From assembly GCF_013426205.1 (NCBI RefSeq), contig NC_089427.1, positions 2,232,001-2,296,000 on the forward strand: DNA of 64,000 nucleotides, written 5' to 3'. Within the stretch, counting starts at the first letter, position 1; each line of letters starts with the position of its first letter. Made by a program: the position numbers and the translations under genes. Below are positions 11,211-22,239 of the stretch, one piece after another. The notes under the pieces are model-generated. The model made no database searches. It saw nothing but the letters and a program-made list of their open reading frames with translations, and was not told the origin of the DNA. Origin of the DNA: Metarhizium brunneum. Its lineage: Eukaryota > Ascomycota > Sordariomycetes > Hypocreales > Clavicipitaceae.

Positions 11211-12850
11211 GAGAACCTACTAGACTTCAACACGGTTCGTCTTCGCAGCTTCACGATACCGGACCAGGTCTAGCACGCACCTCAGCACATAGTGATGACG
11301 GGATCATTGGGTGATGATGCCAGCTATCGCCAAGATGCTCATCTGCAAAACCCTTTATTCTAATCCCTTTCCATATTAATAGACCACGGAGCATAGGCTG
11401 TCCGTTGCCGGGTTTACAGGCTTTCCGTCTGTGAAAGCCCATGATAGTGGCCCGAAGCCTTCGAGCCGCCGCCGAAGCAAGGTTCCAAGCTTTCTCGCCC
11501 GTACGAATCTGCCAACATGCGCCATGATATCCCGCTTCCCTGCAGCCCAGTGGGGGAGCCGAGCCGGGGGTGTCAACTCCGAAGGACGCACCATACCTGA
11601 GCTGGCAATGGGCCGAGCAAGACGCGACAGACTCGACGCCATCCCCAGACTTCCATGGGCCAAGAGCCCCGCCACATCTCTCAGGACGACATCTGCTCTC
11701 CCTAGCGAGCGGCGAAGGACGGTCGAGGCATCCAACAGCCTCAGAGACGCCGCCACTTAGTCCCTGATCCGGATATGTCGACCGGTGGAGGCAAACCAGC
11801 CAAAAGGCTGAACTGTTGCCTGTGCTGTCGTCCACCCCCATCATCTGCCATGTGCGTTAAGCTTGACGTACTAGACTTAGTAGAGATTGGAGCACCAAGA
11901 GGAAGAGGCTTGCATTGACGCCCGCTAGTCTGTCCGTTCCCTCGGCAGGTTTTGAAAACGAAGCACGTGAAGACATTTGACATGTGTCTCCTCCATGTCG
12001 TGAAAATAGACTTGGAGGTGCGCGCTGTTGCGATGAAGGGGCATTTCCCTAGCACGGAACAGCGAGAAGCCACGGCGAGGCGCGGTCAGAGAGAAAAAAC
12101 CACAACCATGTCGGGTTGCGCGCGAACGAGAAGAGGCTCAATAGTATGTGTGTTGTATGACTGCAGCTTTATAATATAATATTATTTCACCCCCCCATGT
12201 TGGAGCGCAATTATATCGTCGAGTCAGAATGGCCTGTTCTAGAGCGTGTATTCGGTGAATTTTTTTTTCCCTTGCCCTACCCAGCACCTGGAGAAGTCCA
12301 GATGTCGATGGAAGTCGATGGGGAAACCCAAGCTAGAGAGGGGCTCCCCCATAATCCCATCAATTTTATTACCCACCAGACATGCACCAACCTGCTACCG
12401 CCAGACACAACCGAAGCGCGGCGCTCACGGGAGCACTCACGCTGTTTAGCGTTTAGCGTTTGGCATGGCCGCGGCCACACCGAAAAGAACAAAAGAAGGC
12501 CCCAGATCCTACTAAGAGACTTTCCAAGAAGTATCGACCAGACTTGACACCCCCCGACGCTCAGCTGTCAACCCCAAGGCCGAATGCTGGCGCCCCGACC
12601 GAACCGAACAAACACTGGATTGGCTGCGGAAGACTGGGGCTGTCTCGAAAAATCGACTGTCTGGTGAAAGGGAGTATCATCTGGTGGAGCCCGTCGAGCT
12701 TTTCTCTACGCCAAGCAACGTGGTGAGCGTCTGGAGACGTTCACGTTGTGTCGTGCCGAAGAGGAAAACTTCGGGAACTTTGAAAGTAGAATTGCGAGGC
12801 GTCAACAAAGTTTGCCACCACTGGTTTGGCTATTTAACTACCTAGGCAGG

Positions 12851-12864
12851 TACGGAGTACGGAG
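12851..12864. repeat. Two tandem copies of the heptamer TACGGAG
   Basis: TACGGAG occurs twice, head to tail, immediately after a CCTAGGCAGG word. It belongs to the dispersed heptamer family described in the findings. Confidence 0.7.
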
Positions 12865-12967
12865 TTCGGGTTGTTTTTGAGAAGCATTAATGGAGTGTCA
12901 GTCCACACAGCATCACGCCTTCGGAGACGGCATCATGGCCATGATGGAATTAGCAAAAGCACATGGG

Positions 12968-12990
12968 TACGGAGTACGGAGTACTCCGTA
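12968..12990. repeat. Heptamer tandem with inverted copy (short palindrome)
   Basis: Two direct copies of TACGGAG (12968-12981) run straight into TACTCCGTA (12982-12990). The last 16 bases, TACGGAGTACTCCGTA, are a perfect palindrome. This is the clearest inverted arrangement of the dispersed heptamer in the window. Confidence 0.8.
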
Positions 12991-15449
12991 GAGAGACTTA
13001 TCAGTGCCGGCACGGTAACTGCTCCGTACATACAAGCGACATGAAAACGACCATGATGCCCAGTTTGCCATGCATGCTCTTCCGGTGTTGGCCATGGCCT
13101 CGAAGCTTTGATTAAATTTACGGGGGCATCGCGGCCCTGGGTTCCCTTTGCGGACGGTTGTGGACTCTGCGAGCCACAAAAGCCCAGCAACGGCGGTACA
13201 CGATGCAACACCGACGAGCGCTCATGGGTATGGATGGTGCTTGAGCACCCGCGCACAGCGCAACAGTTCGGCTAGTTGTGAGGCATCGTGACCCCTGGTG
13301 GTGGCGTGGTTTGTGGATCGAAGATTGTCGTCCCGCCTTGGCCTCATATTACTACTAGCAGGCCAGCTATTCCTGTTGCCGGCTTGACTCTGTCTATCAA
13401 CTTGTCCCTTTGGCCAGGGTTCCAGATGTTGGGAGCGCTTTTCCCTACCCGTTCCCATTCCCCAAACGAAACTTATCCACATGCGAAAATGTCGACAGGC
13501 ACATGGGCAGGCACAACGATAGGCATCGTCCCGCGAGGCAAGCCACGACACGCCCACTTCGCATACTGGTTTCCCTAGAGACGTTCGTTGTCCCAACATC
13601 GTGGCGACTCCATTAAGAAGCTCCGGCTGTTGTTGTTAGCTGAACTCTGGCTGCCAATGACCGACTGCCAGACATACATACATGTTGGCGTGCAGACTTG
13701 GCCTTGACTATTGTGACTCCTCGTCAAAGACTTCGGGCTAGCGCGACAAGCTGGACGAAAGCAGATTGATTTGTTCTGGTGTTACCCATCACCTCGAGCC
13801 ATCCCCACCTGCTGCTACTCTAAAAACCGACCAGGATGCTGGGGCCACCAGTCACAGGTGAATGATTTTTCATCCCATCAGACTACTAGTAGTATCAACA
13901 CCCTGATCAGTCAAATGCTGCCACATGGTCGACGTCGATAGATATTAGAGTCTCAGGACTGGGCGGATGCCTATTTCCACAGCATACTTACGCAACCCAC
14001 CCCAGGATCTGGAGGTAACTAACTGAGAGTATGAAGACGCAAAACCTCTCCCGAATTTCCCACAGACGATTGCTTCACCATGGTCCATGGAGCTGTCGGC
14101 CCAAAAGGGTCACGGGTGCAGTTCTTTTCGCCACCTCAGGCCGTAACCTCCGGAGCGCAGTTCCTGGATTGTGATGAAATAATCATTGTACTACTACTGC
14201 TTCTGCGCCGCAAAGCTGGCGTCATTTCTGTGTAGCACGGTGCCTAGTTCCGTGTGTCTTACTCTCCCACTGCACCTTGCTGTTGCTCATCGCAAAGGGG
14301 CGACAGGAATCGCAAATTGGATGGCCGAGCGGGCATGGACAATACGACCTCGTCAAAAGAACGAGCGACTCCATGCCAGGACTCTTTGTCTCTGGAAGCG
14401 TCACAAGCCAGCGGCAATTGTTCCATCGCAGGCCGTTTCCGAAATGCGAGTAATTGTCATCACATTGTACTTTCAACACAGAGAACGATGTCCTGCCAAC
14501 ACGAGCTTTTGCATCGCCTAGTTGGAGAAAGTTGGTGTTCGAGTTGGACAACCATCCTGGTCTGGCGTCAGCCCACCGACATGAGCTGCATCGGCTGCAA
14601 TAACGTGCAGTAACCCGCATTGACAACACCGTGACACAAGCGCCATTGATCCAGGGGTTCAATGCCAGTGTGTGTATGTACAACATTCCCAGGTCTATGG
14701 TCAGTCCAACAACTGTCTTTTTATGATTTAGTGTGCATACATTCGTTCTTGGCCCTTTGGAAGCTGTCATGCACCTGGATTCAGACCAAGTGAAGCCAAG
14801 AGTACCTTTAACCAGCGCTGACTGTCATCCGAATCTGGTCTCAACGTTCCTTGGCCTATTACGCCGTTGCCAGAATACGAATCACCTGTTTGATTTGGTC
14901 GGGTGCCTCCCATCATGGTTCCTTTCGGCCAATGTCTCGGAGAGTGCAACATAGAAGCCTGTCTACCAAGTACCTCGTAAGCAAGGGATCGTTTGGAAGG
15001 AATATCGGGGCCTTGGCTGATCGTTGTACAACCCTCCAAATAATTTGGCATCGGCTGCCGCTCCTCGTCAATCCTAATCTCAGAGCGATATACATACATA
15101 TGTTGGAGAGTGTCGTACTACTACTGATTCTTCTCTGATCGGCGTTTCAGGTGGACACGGTGTGGTGGCGTCAGTTGCGCTTCCAATGCTACAAATCTTG
15201 ACCGGTATATTATTATGCTATTCATCTCCCGAAACTGCCATCTCCCCGAGTTCCACATCTGCAAGTCGATTGCCAGTCTGCAGGGTCCCGGGTTTCATAT
15301 ATAAAGTTGGTGGCTGTGACGGAGTACAAGACCAAGGCCGCCTTTTGGTGATAGGTTCCACTTTACCATTTTCACGAGCGGCCGAGGTAGTAGTTTCGAG
15401 ATATCTGAATATTACTGCGCTGAGAGTGAAGGTGATTCACAAGTTCGGA

Positions 15450-17367
15450 TTAAAGCTTTGACTTTGTCCACAAACCCCGCTTGTCCAACCCCGGTTCCCC
15501 GTCGTAAATGTCTCTCTCCACACGTCGACTGTTGATCTAAAACGTGGGGTAACAAACCACTTGTTAGAAACTTGTCGCCAAGGGGTCTTTACGGATGTAA
15601 CTCTGCAGTTGGAACTTGTCCTTTGCGAGCCAGGAAAAGGTAAGAAGAAACACGTACGAATTTGGGTCCTAGCTCCGATATCCTCTTTACCCCGAGCAGT
15701 CGCATGCATGTGGCAGTCTCAGCCTCGAGAACTAAGTTTAACAAGTCCTTGTTAGTAGTCATTTACAGACAGAAAGTATAGCATCGGGCAAAACAAGCCA
15801 AGAATAGAGTCGTTGGTGGTGAATGTTTCCAAACAGCTGACACATGAAAACGCCCAAGGAGTAAACCGCGGGAACAAACGAACCGGCGCATGAGAGAATC
15901 CATGCGAACCAGCACCCGCCCAGGTCTTTGAGGTGTCCGGTAAAAAGGAGAGTTGGTTGGGAGTCAATTTTCGAAAAAGCCACTTACTTTCTAGTGTTCG
16001 TTCCACGCCTGCCTGGCCTCCAGCCCCCAAACCGAAAAGAGCAGCGCGTCCAAGACCGACTGCTTTCGCGCCGAGACACAGAGCCTTGACAACGTCAGTC
16101 CCTCTCCTGATACCGCCATCCACCCAGACCTCAATCTTGCTGAATATCTCGGGGCAATATTTGCGAATCTCCAGTAGTGTGTGTACAGCAGGGGGAGCAG
16201 TATCCATGGCCCTTCCGCCGTGATTGGACAAGATGATGGCCTTCACCTGAGGAGCATGTTGAGCTGCCAAGTAAGCATCCTCATGAGTTTGGATTCCCTT
16301 GAGGACAATGGGCAAGTCGGTGTGCTGTGCTAACCAAGGCAGGGTTGTCTTCCAGGTCAAATCACACGCAGTTCCAAAGAACAACTGCTGGCCAACGCCG
16401 CCTCCGCCGGGTCGCTGAGCATCACCGCCATTGGTCACCGCCGCTTGGACATTGTTGCCCCTCTCAAAGTTGGACTTTTCATCCAGCTCACGCTTACCCG
16501 GCACAGGAGCGTCGAGGGTTAAGCAGACAAATTTGAAGCGGTCCTTCATGGCATTGATTCGCTTCAGCATGGCCACGCTCTTGTCTCGCTGGTTCTGAAC
16601 GTAAATCTGCCAGCCAAACATTTGTTCTGACGGGGCGCCGTCCACGATTTGTTCTGGAGTCATGGAAGCATTATTCGAGATGACTTGCAAGGCATTGAAG
16701 CGAGCAGCGGCTTTGGCGATGCCATGCTCACCATCTGGGTGCGCCAATCGTGCCATTGCCGCTGGTGCAACAAAGAACGGAACCCCGACTTTGTTGCCGA
16801 GCAATGTGGTGGACAAGTCACATTCCGTGCAGTCGACCAACATGCGCGGCCGCAGCAAGATGTCGCGATATACTGAGTTGTTGAACGTCTTGGTTATCAA
16901 GTCGTCACTCGCCGAAAAGTAGTACGCCCAGGCCTTCTTGGGAATTCTCTTGGTTGCCTCTTCCTCAATCTCGTCCAGATTCAGTAGGGACTCTAGCGGC
17001 GGGCGATAATCGTCTGACGGCATCTCGGCTTCTGGTGTAGACTCTGGCTCTGGAAGAGTCTCGGGGTTGATTTGGCCCAACTTGGCCTCTGGCTTGAGGT
17101 TCTCCTCGAGAGTGCCAGGCGGATGAACAGGGTCGTAGTCCTCGGTTGCATCTTGACCGGCGAGCTTCAGGATAATCCTAGAACCGCCGGGATGAGAGGT
17201 AAGAAAGTCTGTGACGTCGTAGACATTTCCGTACAAGACGACCCAGCAGCTTTCTGGGGTATTGTGCTTTGCGACTATCGTGAATCATTAGGTTTTGGAT
17301 TTTGACGCGAAGCTCAATTGCCGAGTAGAAGCAGCGTACCTTCAGCGGCGTCAAACAGCTTGGCCAT
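15450..17367 (-). CDS. L-lactate dehydrogenase (cytochrome b2 type), cytochrome b5 + FMN domain
   Basis: There are four exons: 17340-17367, 15988-17274, 15658-15731 and 15450-15536. The introns are 65, 256 and 121 nt. The product is 491 residues. Residues 8-80 are a cytochrome b5 fold with the heme-ligand motifs HPGG (His37) and VHPPGTL (His60). The rest is the FMN-dependent alpha-hydroxy acid oxidase barrel: YYFSASDD (FMN/substrate Tyr), [24 protein letters not shown] (Lys), SNHGGR (catalytic His/Arg), [20 protein letters not shown] and a C-terminal [13 protein letters not shown]. The C-terminus [13 protein letters not shown] to stop is family-like and supports the last two joins. The enzyme oxidises L-lactate (or a similar 2-hydroxy acid) and passes electrons to heme. 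MAKLF at the start gives no mitochondrial presequence, unlike yeast Cyb2, so it may be cytosolic, or an upstream exon is missed. The sequence after NHGGR (AMDTAPP) differs from the usual QLDF-type continuation, so the substrate may differ. Confidence 0.85.
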
Positions 17368-18275
17368 CTCTGGTCGTGAGATCGTATCCAATGCAGCAGT
17401 TCTACTAGGTCACAATATACAAGACAACGACAGCCAACCAAAAGAAGAGAACACGAAATGAAAAAAAAAAAATCGACAATGGCTAACAATTCACAGAGCT
17501 GTATTTGAATCAAGAGTTGTACAGGGACGAGGTTGAGTTCCGAGACCGTTCGCCGGGTATTGAAGCAACCACAAAAGCCAAGCGGAGTCGGAGATGGGAG
17601 CGCCTTGCGCAGGCGGCCAGAAACGCCATGGGGCATTTGCCGCCGAGGCCTGCCAAACGTGGCAATGTCGGAGGAGCAATGGATCCCCCCCGGCCTCCAC
17701 ATCTATGGCGGACAGCCATTGAGATGCGGGCTTGTTAAAGAATCCACGCTGATGGGTGGAAAAAATAAGGAGATGAAGCCCGGTGAATGGCCCTTGTTTA
17801 CTTCAAAAACCGAGTAGAAAATGCTCGTCCGCCGCCGGCCATCATGTCTCAGCAAGAAATGCCGAGTCATACATGGCGCTCGAACAAATACATAGCTGTG
17901 CTTTGTGCCTTGCAACTTAGCACCAAAAGCTGACCACTTGAATTGTCTAGCATCGGGTTGGTTTAGCCGTCCCAAGCCGACGGGTGGATACAACGGACAT
18001 GGGAAATCCTCGGCCCAATTCCCCGGACGGCTCCCACGTCGGGCTTCCGAGCTCCGTCATCCTCCAGAGAAGACCGTGGATGACTTCATCGCGTTGCAGC
18101 CATTTTCTTTCCCTGCCATGTTTTTAAATCTTTAAAATTTTCTTCTTGGATGTTCACATAACTTTATCAGCGCAATAGTGCGACGCACCTCCTTCCGTCT
18201 GGTGTCAAAGCATTCAGAAAACACCACATCTTGTCCGATCCAAACCTTCCTTCGAGTGCCCTTTCTTTGCCCAAC
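17368..18275. promoter_or_regulatory. Divergent promoter region of the lactate dehydrogenase and jac1 genes
   Basis: A 908-base spacer lies between two start codons pointing apart. An A-rich run lies near 17461-17471. No protein-like frame other than shadows occurs. If the lactate dehydrogenase has an extra 5' exon it would lie within 17370-17560. Confidence 0.4.
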
Positions 18276-19070
18276 ATGCGCGCCATCTCCGCGACGCAAC
18301 GCATCTGCGGACGGTGCCGCCTCCACGCCCAAACGACATCACCACCCGTCGCCTCCGTCTCACTAGCCGCAATAAAACCCCGCGCACTCACGACGCGCCC
18401 GCGAAACCCAGCAGCCCACCAGACGCGGCGATTTACCCAGCGGCCGTCTCTCGCCGCCTCCTCCTCCTCCTCCTCGTTCTCCTCCTCGGCGGCAGCAGAA
18501 GCCAACGCGGCCCCCAAGACGGCGCCGTCACCACCGCAAACCCTCTACTCCTTCTTCCCGCAGACCCTCCCCGACGGACCACCCCCGAACGGCCACTTCC
18601 CCATCAACCTGCGCTCCCTCCGCGCCGAGTTCCTGCGCCTCCAGTCCCGGCACCACCCGGACCTGCACCCGGCGTCGTCCAAGCCGCAGGCCGAGGCGAC
18701 GAGCGCCGCCGTCAACAACGCCTACAAGACGCTGTCGAACCCGCTCCTGCGCGCGCAGTACCTCCTCTCCCTGCAGGGCGTCGACGTCGCCAACGACGAG
18801 ACGCTCAAGGTGGAGGAGCCGGAGCTGCTCATGGTCGTGCTCGAGGCCCACGAGACCATCGAGGAGGCCCGCAGCCCCGCCGACCTGGACGGGCTGACGG
18901 CCGAGAATGAGGAGCGCATACGGCGCTGCGAGGAGGTGCTGGAGGAGGCCTTCCGGGAGCACGATCTCGAGAGGGCCAAGAGGGAGGCTGTCCGGCTGCG
19001 GTACTGGGTGAATGTGAGGGGGGCCGTGAGTGACTGGGAGGAGGGGAAGCCTGCCGTTTTGCAGCATTAG
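18276..19070 (+). CDS. jac1: Mitochondrial Fe-S cluster co-chaperone Jac1/HscB
   Basis: This is a single exon of 264 residues. ATG 18276 is preferred over an in-frame ATG at 18231 because it begins a typical mitochondrial presequence (MRAISATQRICGRCRLHAQ, Arg-rich and devoid of acids). Residues about 95-165 form the J-domain; the Hsp70-activating tripeptide is present in SRHHPDLHP, followed by SAAVNNAYKTLSNPLLRAQY. The C-terminal HSCB oligomerisation/scaffold-binding domain (LLMVVLEAHETIEEARSPAD and the helices after it) ends in KPAVLQH. The role is to recruit the Isu scaffold to mitochondrial Hsp70 (Ssq1/Ssc1) for iron-sulfur cluster transfer in the matrix. The presequence region has a Ser run (SSSSSSFSSS). 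GC content is markedly higher than in the neighbours. Confidence 0.9.
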   Translation: MRAISATQRICGRCRLHAQTTSPPVASVSLAAIKPRALTTRPRNPAAHQTRRFTQRPSLAASSSSSSFSSSAAAEANAAPKTAPSPPQTLYSFFPQTLPDGPPPNGHFPINLRSLRAEFLRLQSRHHPDLHPASSKPQAEATSAAVNNAYKTLSNPLLRAQYLLSLQGVDVANDETLKVEEPELLMVVLEAHETIEEARSPADLDGLTAENEERIRRCEEVLEEAFREHDLERAKREAVRLRYWVNVRGAVSDWEEGKPAVLQH

Positions 19071-19602
19071 GATGATATGATGCTTGGCCATGTACATTAT
19101 GGGCATATAGACGACAATACGCGTGTGGACACGCTTTGTAAGGAAGAACAATCATCGCCTTTCCCCATCGGTTAGTGCCATGGTCTTGAAGTGTGATTTG
19201 AATGTGTTGTTGATCCCGGGGGGGGGGCATCGTGTCGTCCAGGAGTCAGCCATATCTGCACGTAGTGAACCTAGGGAATGCACACATGTGTGGTCAGAAA
19301 ACACACAATGCACATCTTGGCAACGGCCTCCGAGTCCAGTTATTACAAAAAAGTAAATTAAAACCCAAGGAATTCTTGCCAAAATCCCGATGCAAAACCA
19401 GATTCTCAACGCCATTTACATAATATACCACCAAAACTCCCATGCTCGCATCAATCAAATGCGGACTCCTTGATCCATATTGTGCATTGAATCCAATTTT
19501 CGTGTGCTCGTACCGATATCTCTATAATCACGAAACATGAAATAGACAAGAACCAACCCCTTATATACAATATAGCGGCCCTCCCTTTTGTTTTTCCCCA
19601 CC
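19071..19602. other. Convergent 3' intergenic region
   Basis: This is the spacer between the stops of jac1 and palF. It contains a G10 run near 19219-19228. I see no gene in it. Confidence 0.45.
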
Positions 19603-21569
19603 TCATCTGTGATACGCTGGTAGTTGTTCCATATGTGAGTCACCGTCCCGAGATGGACCGGCACCCACGCCGTATCCAGGATATTCATCTGCTTCATCGA
19701 GATCAGGGGCTGTGGCTTCGTTGGCAGCATCGGCTGATGAGCTACCTCCCGGCCGCTCCATGTCATCTGGAAATTCTGGTGGCACGCTGGCTTCTTCCAT
19801 CAGTCTTCGACGCTCGAGCTCTTGCTTGTCCTCCGTCGGGTGGCCAGCGGTTACTTCGTCCTCTGTGGGTGCGGATGGAGCAGCTTCGGCTTCGTCCATG
19901 TCTGGAACAACGGGGTCAGAGGATGCCGCACGAGGCGTGTCTTCTGCATCGTAAATATCGTCGTCTTCCCCTGGTGCTGAAGGCCCCGCGGGCGGTTGAC
20001 TTGGTAATAGTCTTGTTTCAGCTTGTCGTATTCTGTCCTTCTCGGACATGTGGCTCTGATCAGGCATCTGAGGCGGCGGAATGTAGGACGGGGCGGCCTG
20101 TGGGCGATGGCCATTTACTTGAATGTCTCGTGATGAACCCGTCGTAGCCAAGGAAGATTGCTGTTGGACATCAGCAGGATGTGGAGGCGGGGTGGTGTAG
20201 TCGAGTTGAGCATTAGGAGGTGATAGGTGTGACTGCCCATTGGCGAGTATTGAGTTGAGTGGATGGTGAGGGCTATTATGGGATGGAGTTTCAGGCTGGA
20301 TGATTTCGTCCTCGCCAGCCTCCTCCGCAATTCGAATGGTTCTTGTTTTGGCGACTGGCTTCGCAGCTGGCCGTGCTTTGGAGCTGTCGGTAGTCCCCAC
20401 GACGGTTTCAAACGACAATGATATGATGCCCTTTTCACGTCTAACCTGCGAGGTGTCTGCAATGTTGGAGCCCCTCTGGGGGCCGAATGAGCCTTGGTTT
20501 GAGTCTGTATTGCTGCCATTGGATGTGCCAAATCTTGATGTCGAACCACCAGCCCCTAGCTGACTCGACAGCCTGCCTCCAAGGTCAACAATCACTTCAA
20601 CTTGATACTTGAAGCTTATCATGTCACCTGGCACAGCCTTGATTGTTGGGAAAGCATCGTCAGGCACCCTCACGGAGACTGTGACTGAAGCCTGCAGCGT
20701 TTGAGGGTCGATGATGAGAGGTGCGGCATTCTGGTCCAAGTCCTTGCGAAACATGCTCGTTGAGCCACTTGACGACAATGACAGCCCTGCCAGCCCAGTT
20801 CGTGACTTTGGATACGGGTCGTCTTTGTGTAGCTTCCTTGCGAAGTGGACGCCTTGGGCGATCAATGATGGCGGTGGGTTTGTATCAATCCTCCCTTGCC
20901 GAAACAGAGTCGCAATGACACCAGTCATGCTCTTCACCCTCTTGATGTGCTGCACCATAACTCTCACCGAGACAGTGTCACCAGGAAGGCAGCCGCCCTT
21001 GAGCAACTCGACGGTCGTTGTAATCGTCTTGTCATCCACAACCTGCTGTTTTGCCGCAGACGTAAGTGTCGAGCCCACGTGTGATAACTGGGTGAACTCG
21101 GCCCTACTGGCGGTGCTGACGCTACGGCCACTCTCTCCGCTGATTTCGCTATGCATATCGCTTGGGGCAGATCCTGTGCGGGTTTCAATGGGCGAACTAT
21201 GGGTGTTGTCACCACGGGTAGAATCTTCCGTGATGACGGATGAGTCGGCTTCGGAAGCAACATCATTGATGTCGACCGAAGCGGAGCCGGACGGTTTGTC
21301 GTTGACGGCAGGCTTTTTTCTTCGCGTCCGTTTAGATATTGGCTCTAGGAAAATGGTTCTCGACCGCGGCGGCGCAAGCAATCCGACGTCTATTTGCTGG
21401 ACAAGAGTAACCTTTCTCTCACAGGTAGAGGTCGGGGCGATGGTCGTGGGTCTTGTTATTGTGGCAGTAATGGAGTATGAAATGGTTCCCCGTTCAAACT
21501 AATATCCCACGTTAGTTTTCTTTTCTTTTTTTCTCTCTTTGTGTCTTTTCTTTCTCGACACCTTGGCTT

Positions 21570-21604
<35 letters not shown>

Positions 21605-22239
21605 GGAGGAGTGTATCTTACGTCAATGCTGCTGGGCAGGCCCTTATCCGGAAATATCAAATCGAAGCCAAACTCATATTTGCCCGGCTCTATCCTCCCC
21701 TCGCCGCTTAGAACCTGCTCGTCTTGAAACAGACTAATCAGCCCATTGCCCTGGTACTGTGGCCGTCGCGAGCTGCCTGGCGGGGGCAGTGTGGTGACGC
21801 TCTGCGCCTTCGCCACGGACGTGGGGTCCTTGAGGACTCGGACAAAGCCATGCAGCGAGACGACGAGGTGGGTAATGCGCAGCGGCTTGACGACGACGAG
21901 AACAACGGCACCGCGAACGGAATCCCCGGCGGCATACGTCCTGTGCGGCTCGTCACAGCGGATGTGGAAGTCGACGACGTTGCGGTTTCTGCTGCGGAGG
22001 GGCAGCGGCAGCTGCAAGGGCAGGCTCAATCGCGACAACAGGCTCGGGCGCGGAGCTGCAGTTGACGATGCATGTGGCGACTTGGCCAGCGACGGCGCGG
22101 GCACGGCCTCGCTGGCACTCTCATTCTCATTCTCGGGATCCCCAGAGACTCGGGCAGCCGCGGCAGGCGTCGTGAACGAGGGCGTCGACGATGTCGAGAG
22201 ACGGCCGCCGGCTCCATCCCGTGGGGGATCTCGCGGCAT
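19603..22239 (-). CDS. palF: Arrestin-like pH-response regulator PalF/Rim8
   Basis: There are two exons, 21622-22239 and 19603-21498, with a 123-nt intron (GTAAGA donor, ACTAAC branch, ATATTAG acceptor) joining SSID to FERGTISYSI. The product is 837 residues from ATG 22239, the first ATG in the frame. The arrestin N domain lies at about residues 80-265: RNRNVVDFHIRCDEPHRTYA, VRGAVVLVVVKPLRITHLVV, and after splicing FDLIFPDKGLPSSIDFERGT. The arrestin C domain follows (TTTVELLKGGCLPGDTVSVR, then VIATLFRQGRID). A long Pro/Ser-rich acidic tail with PPXY-like and SH3-like prolines ends EQLPAYHR, the usual PalF type of ending. Known role: it binds the 7-membrane sensor PalH/Rim21 at the plasma membrane at alkaline pH, is ubiquitinated, and triggers ESCRT-dependent activation of PacC/Rim101. 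The intron carries a TA/GA microsatellite. Confidence 0.85.
21570..21603. repeat. Compound microsatellite (TA)9(GA)8 inside the palF intron
   Basis: Nine TA units (21570-21587) are followed by eight GA units (21588-21603) on the plus strand. On the transcribed strand this is a pyrimidine run then AT repeats, starting about 18 bases after the 5' splice site. Confidence 0.9.

Larger units (their letters stand above)
10224..15449. other. Gene-poor intergenic region, 5.2 kb
   Basis: No open frame here gives a protein I would trust; several frames of 100-200 codons exist (for example 11251-11844 minus, 10495-11115 minus, 14222-14770 minus), but their products are Arg/Cys/Ser-rich and lack domains. 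The region holds a concentration of the dispersed heptamer: 11049, 11197-11210 (two in tandem), 12851-12864 (two in tandem), 12968-12990 (two plus an inverted copy), 13023 and about 15319. A CCTAGG-type word lies at about 12839. Base composition is similar to the rest, so I see no sign of a recently mutated transposon. Confidence 0.4.

Noticed and set aside
11251..11844. 197-codon minus frame
   Set aside because: Cys/Arg/Gly-rich, no domain, in a heptamer-rich gene-poor stretch.
18528..19151. 207-codon minus frame opposite jac1
   Set aside because: Antisense to the J-domain and HSCB domain in GC-rich DNA.
20711..21502. 263-codon plus frame opposite palF
   Set aside because: Antisense to a clear arrestin domain; no family resemblance of its own.
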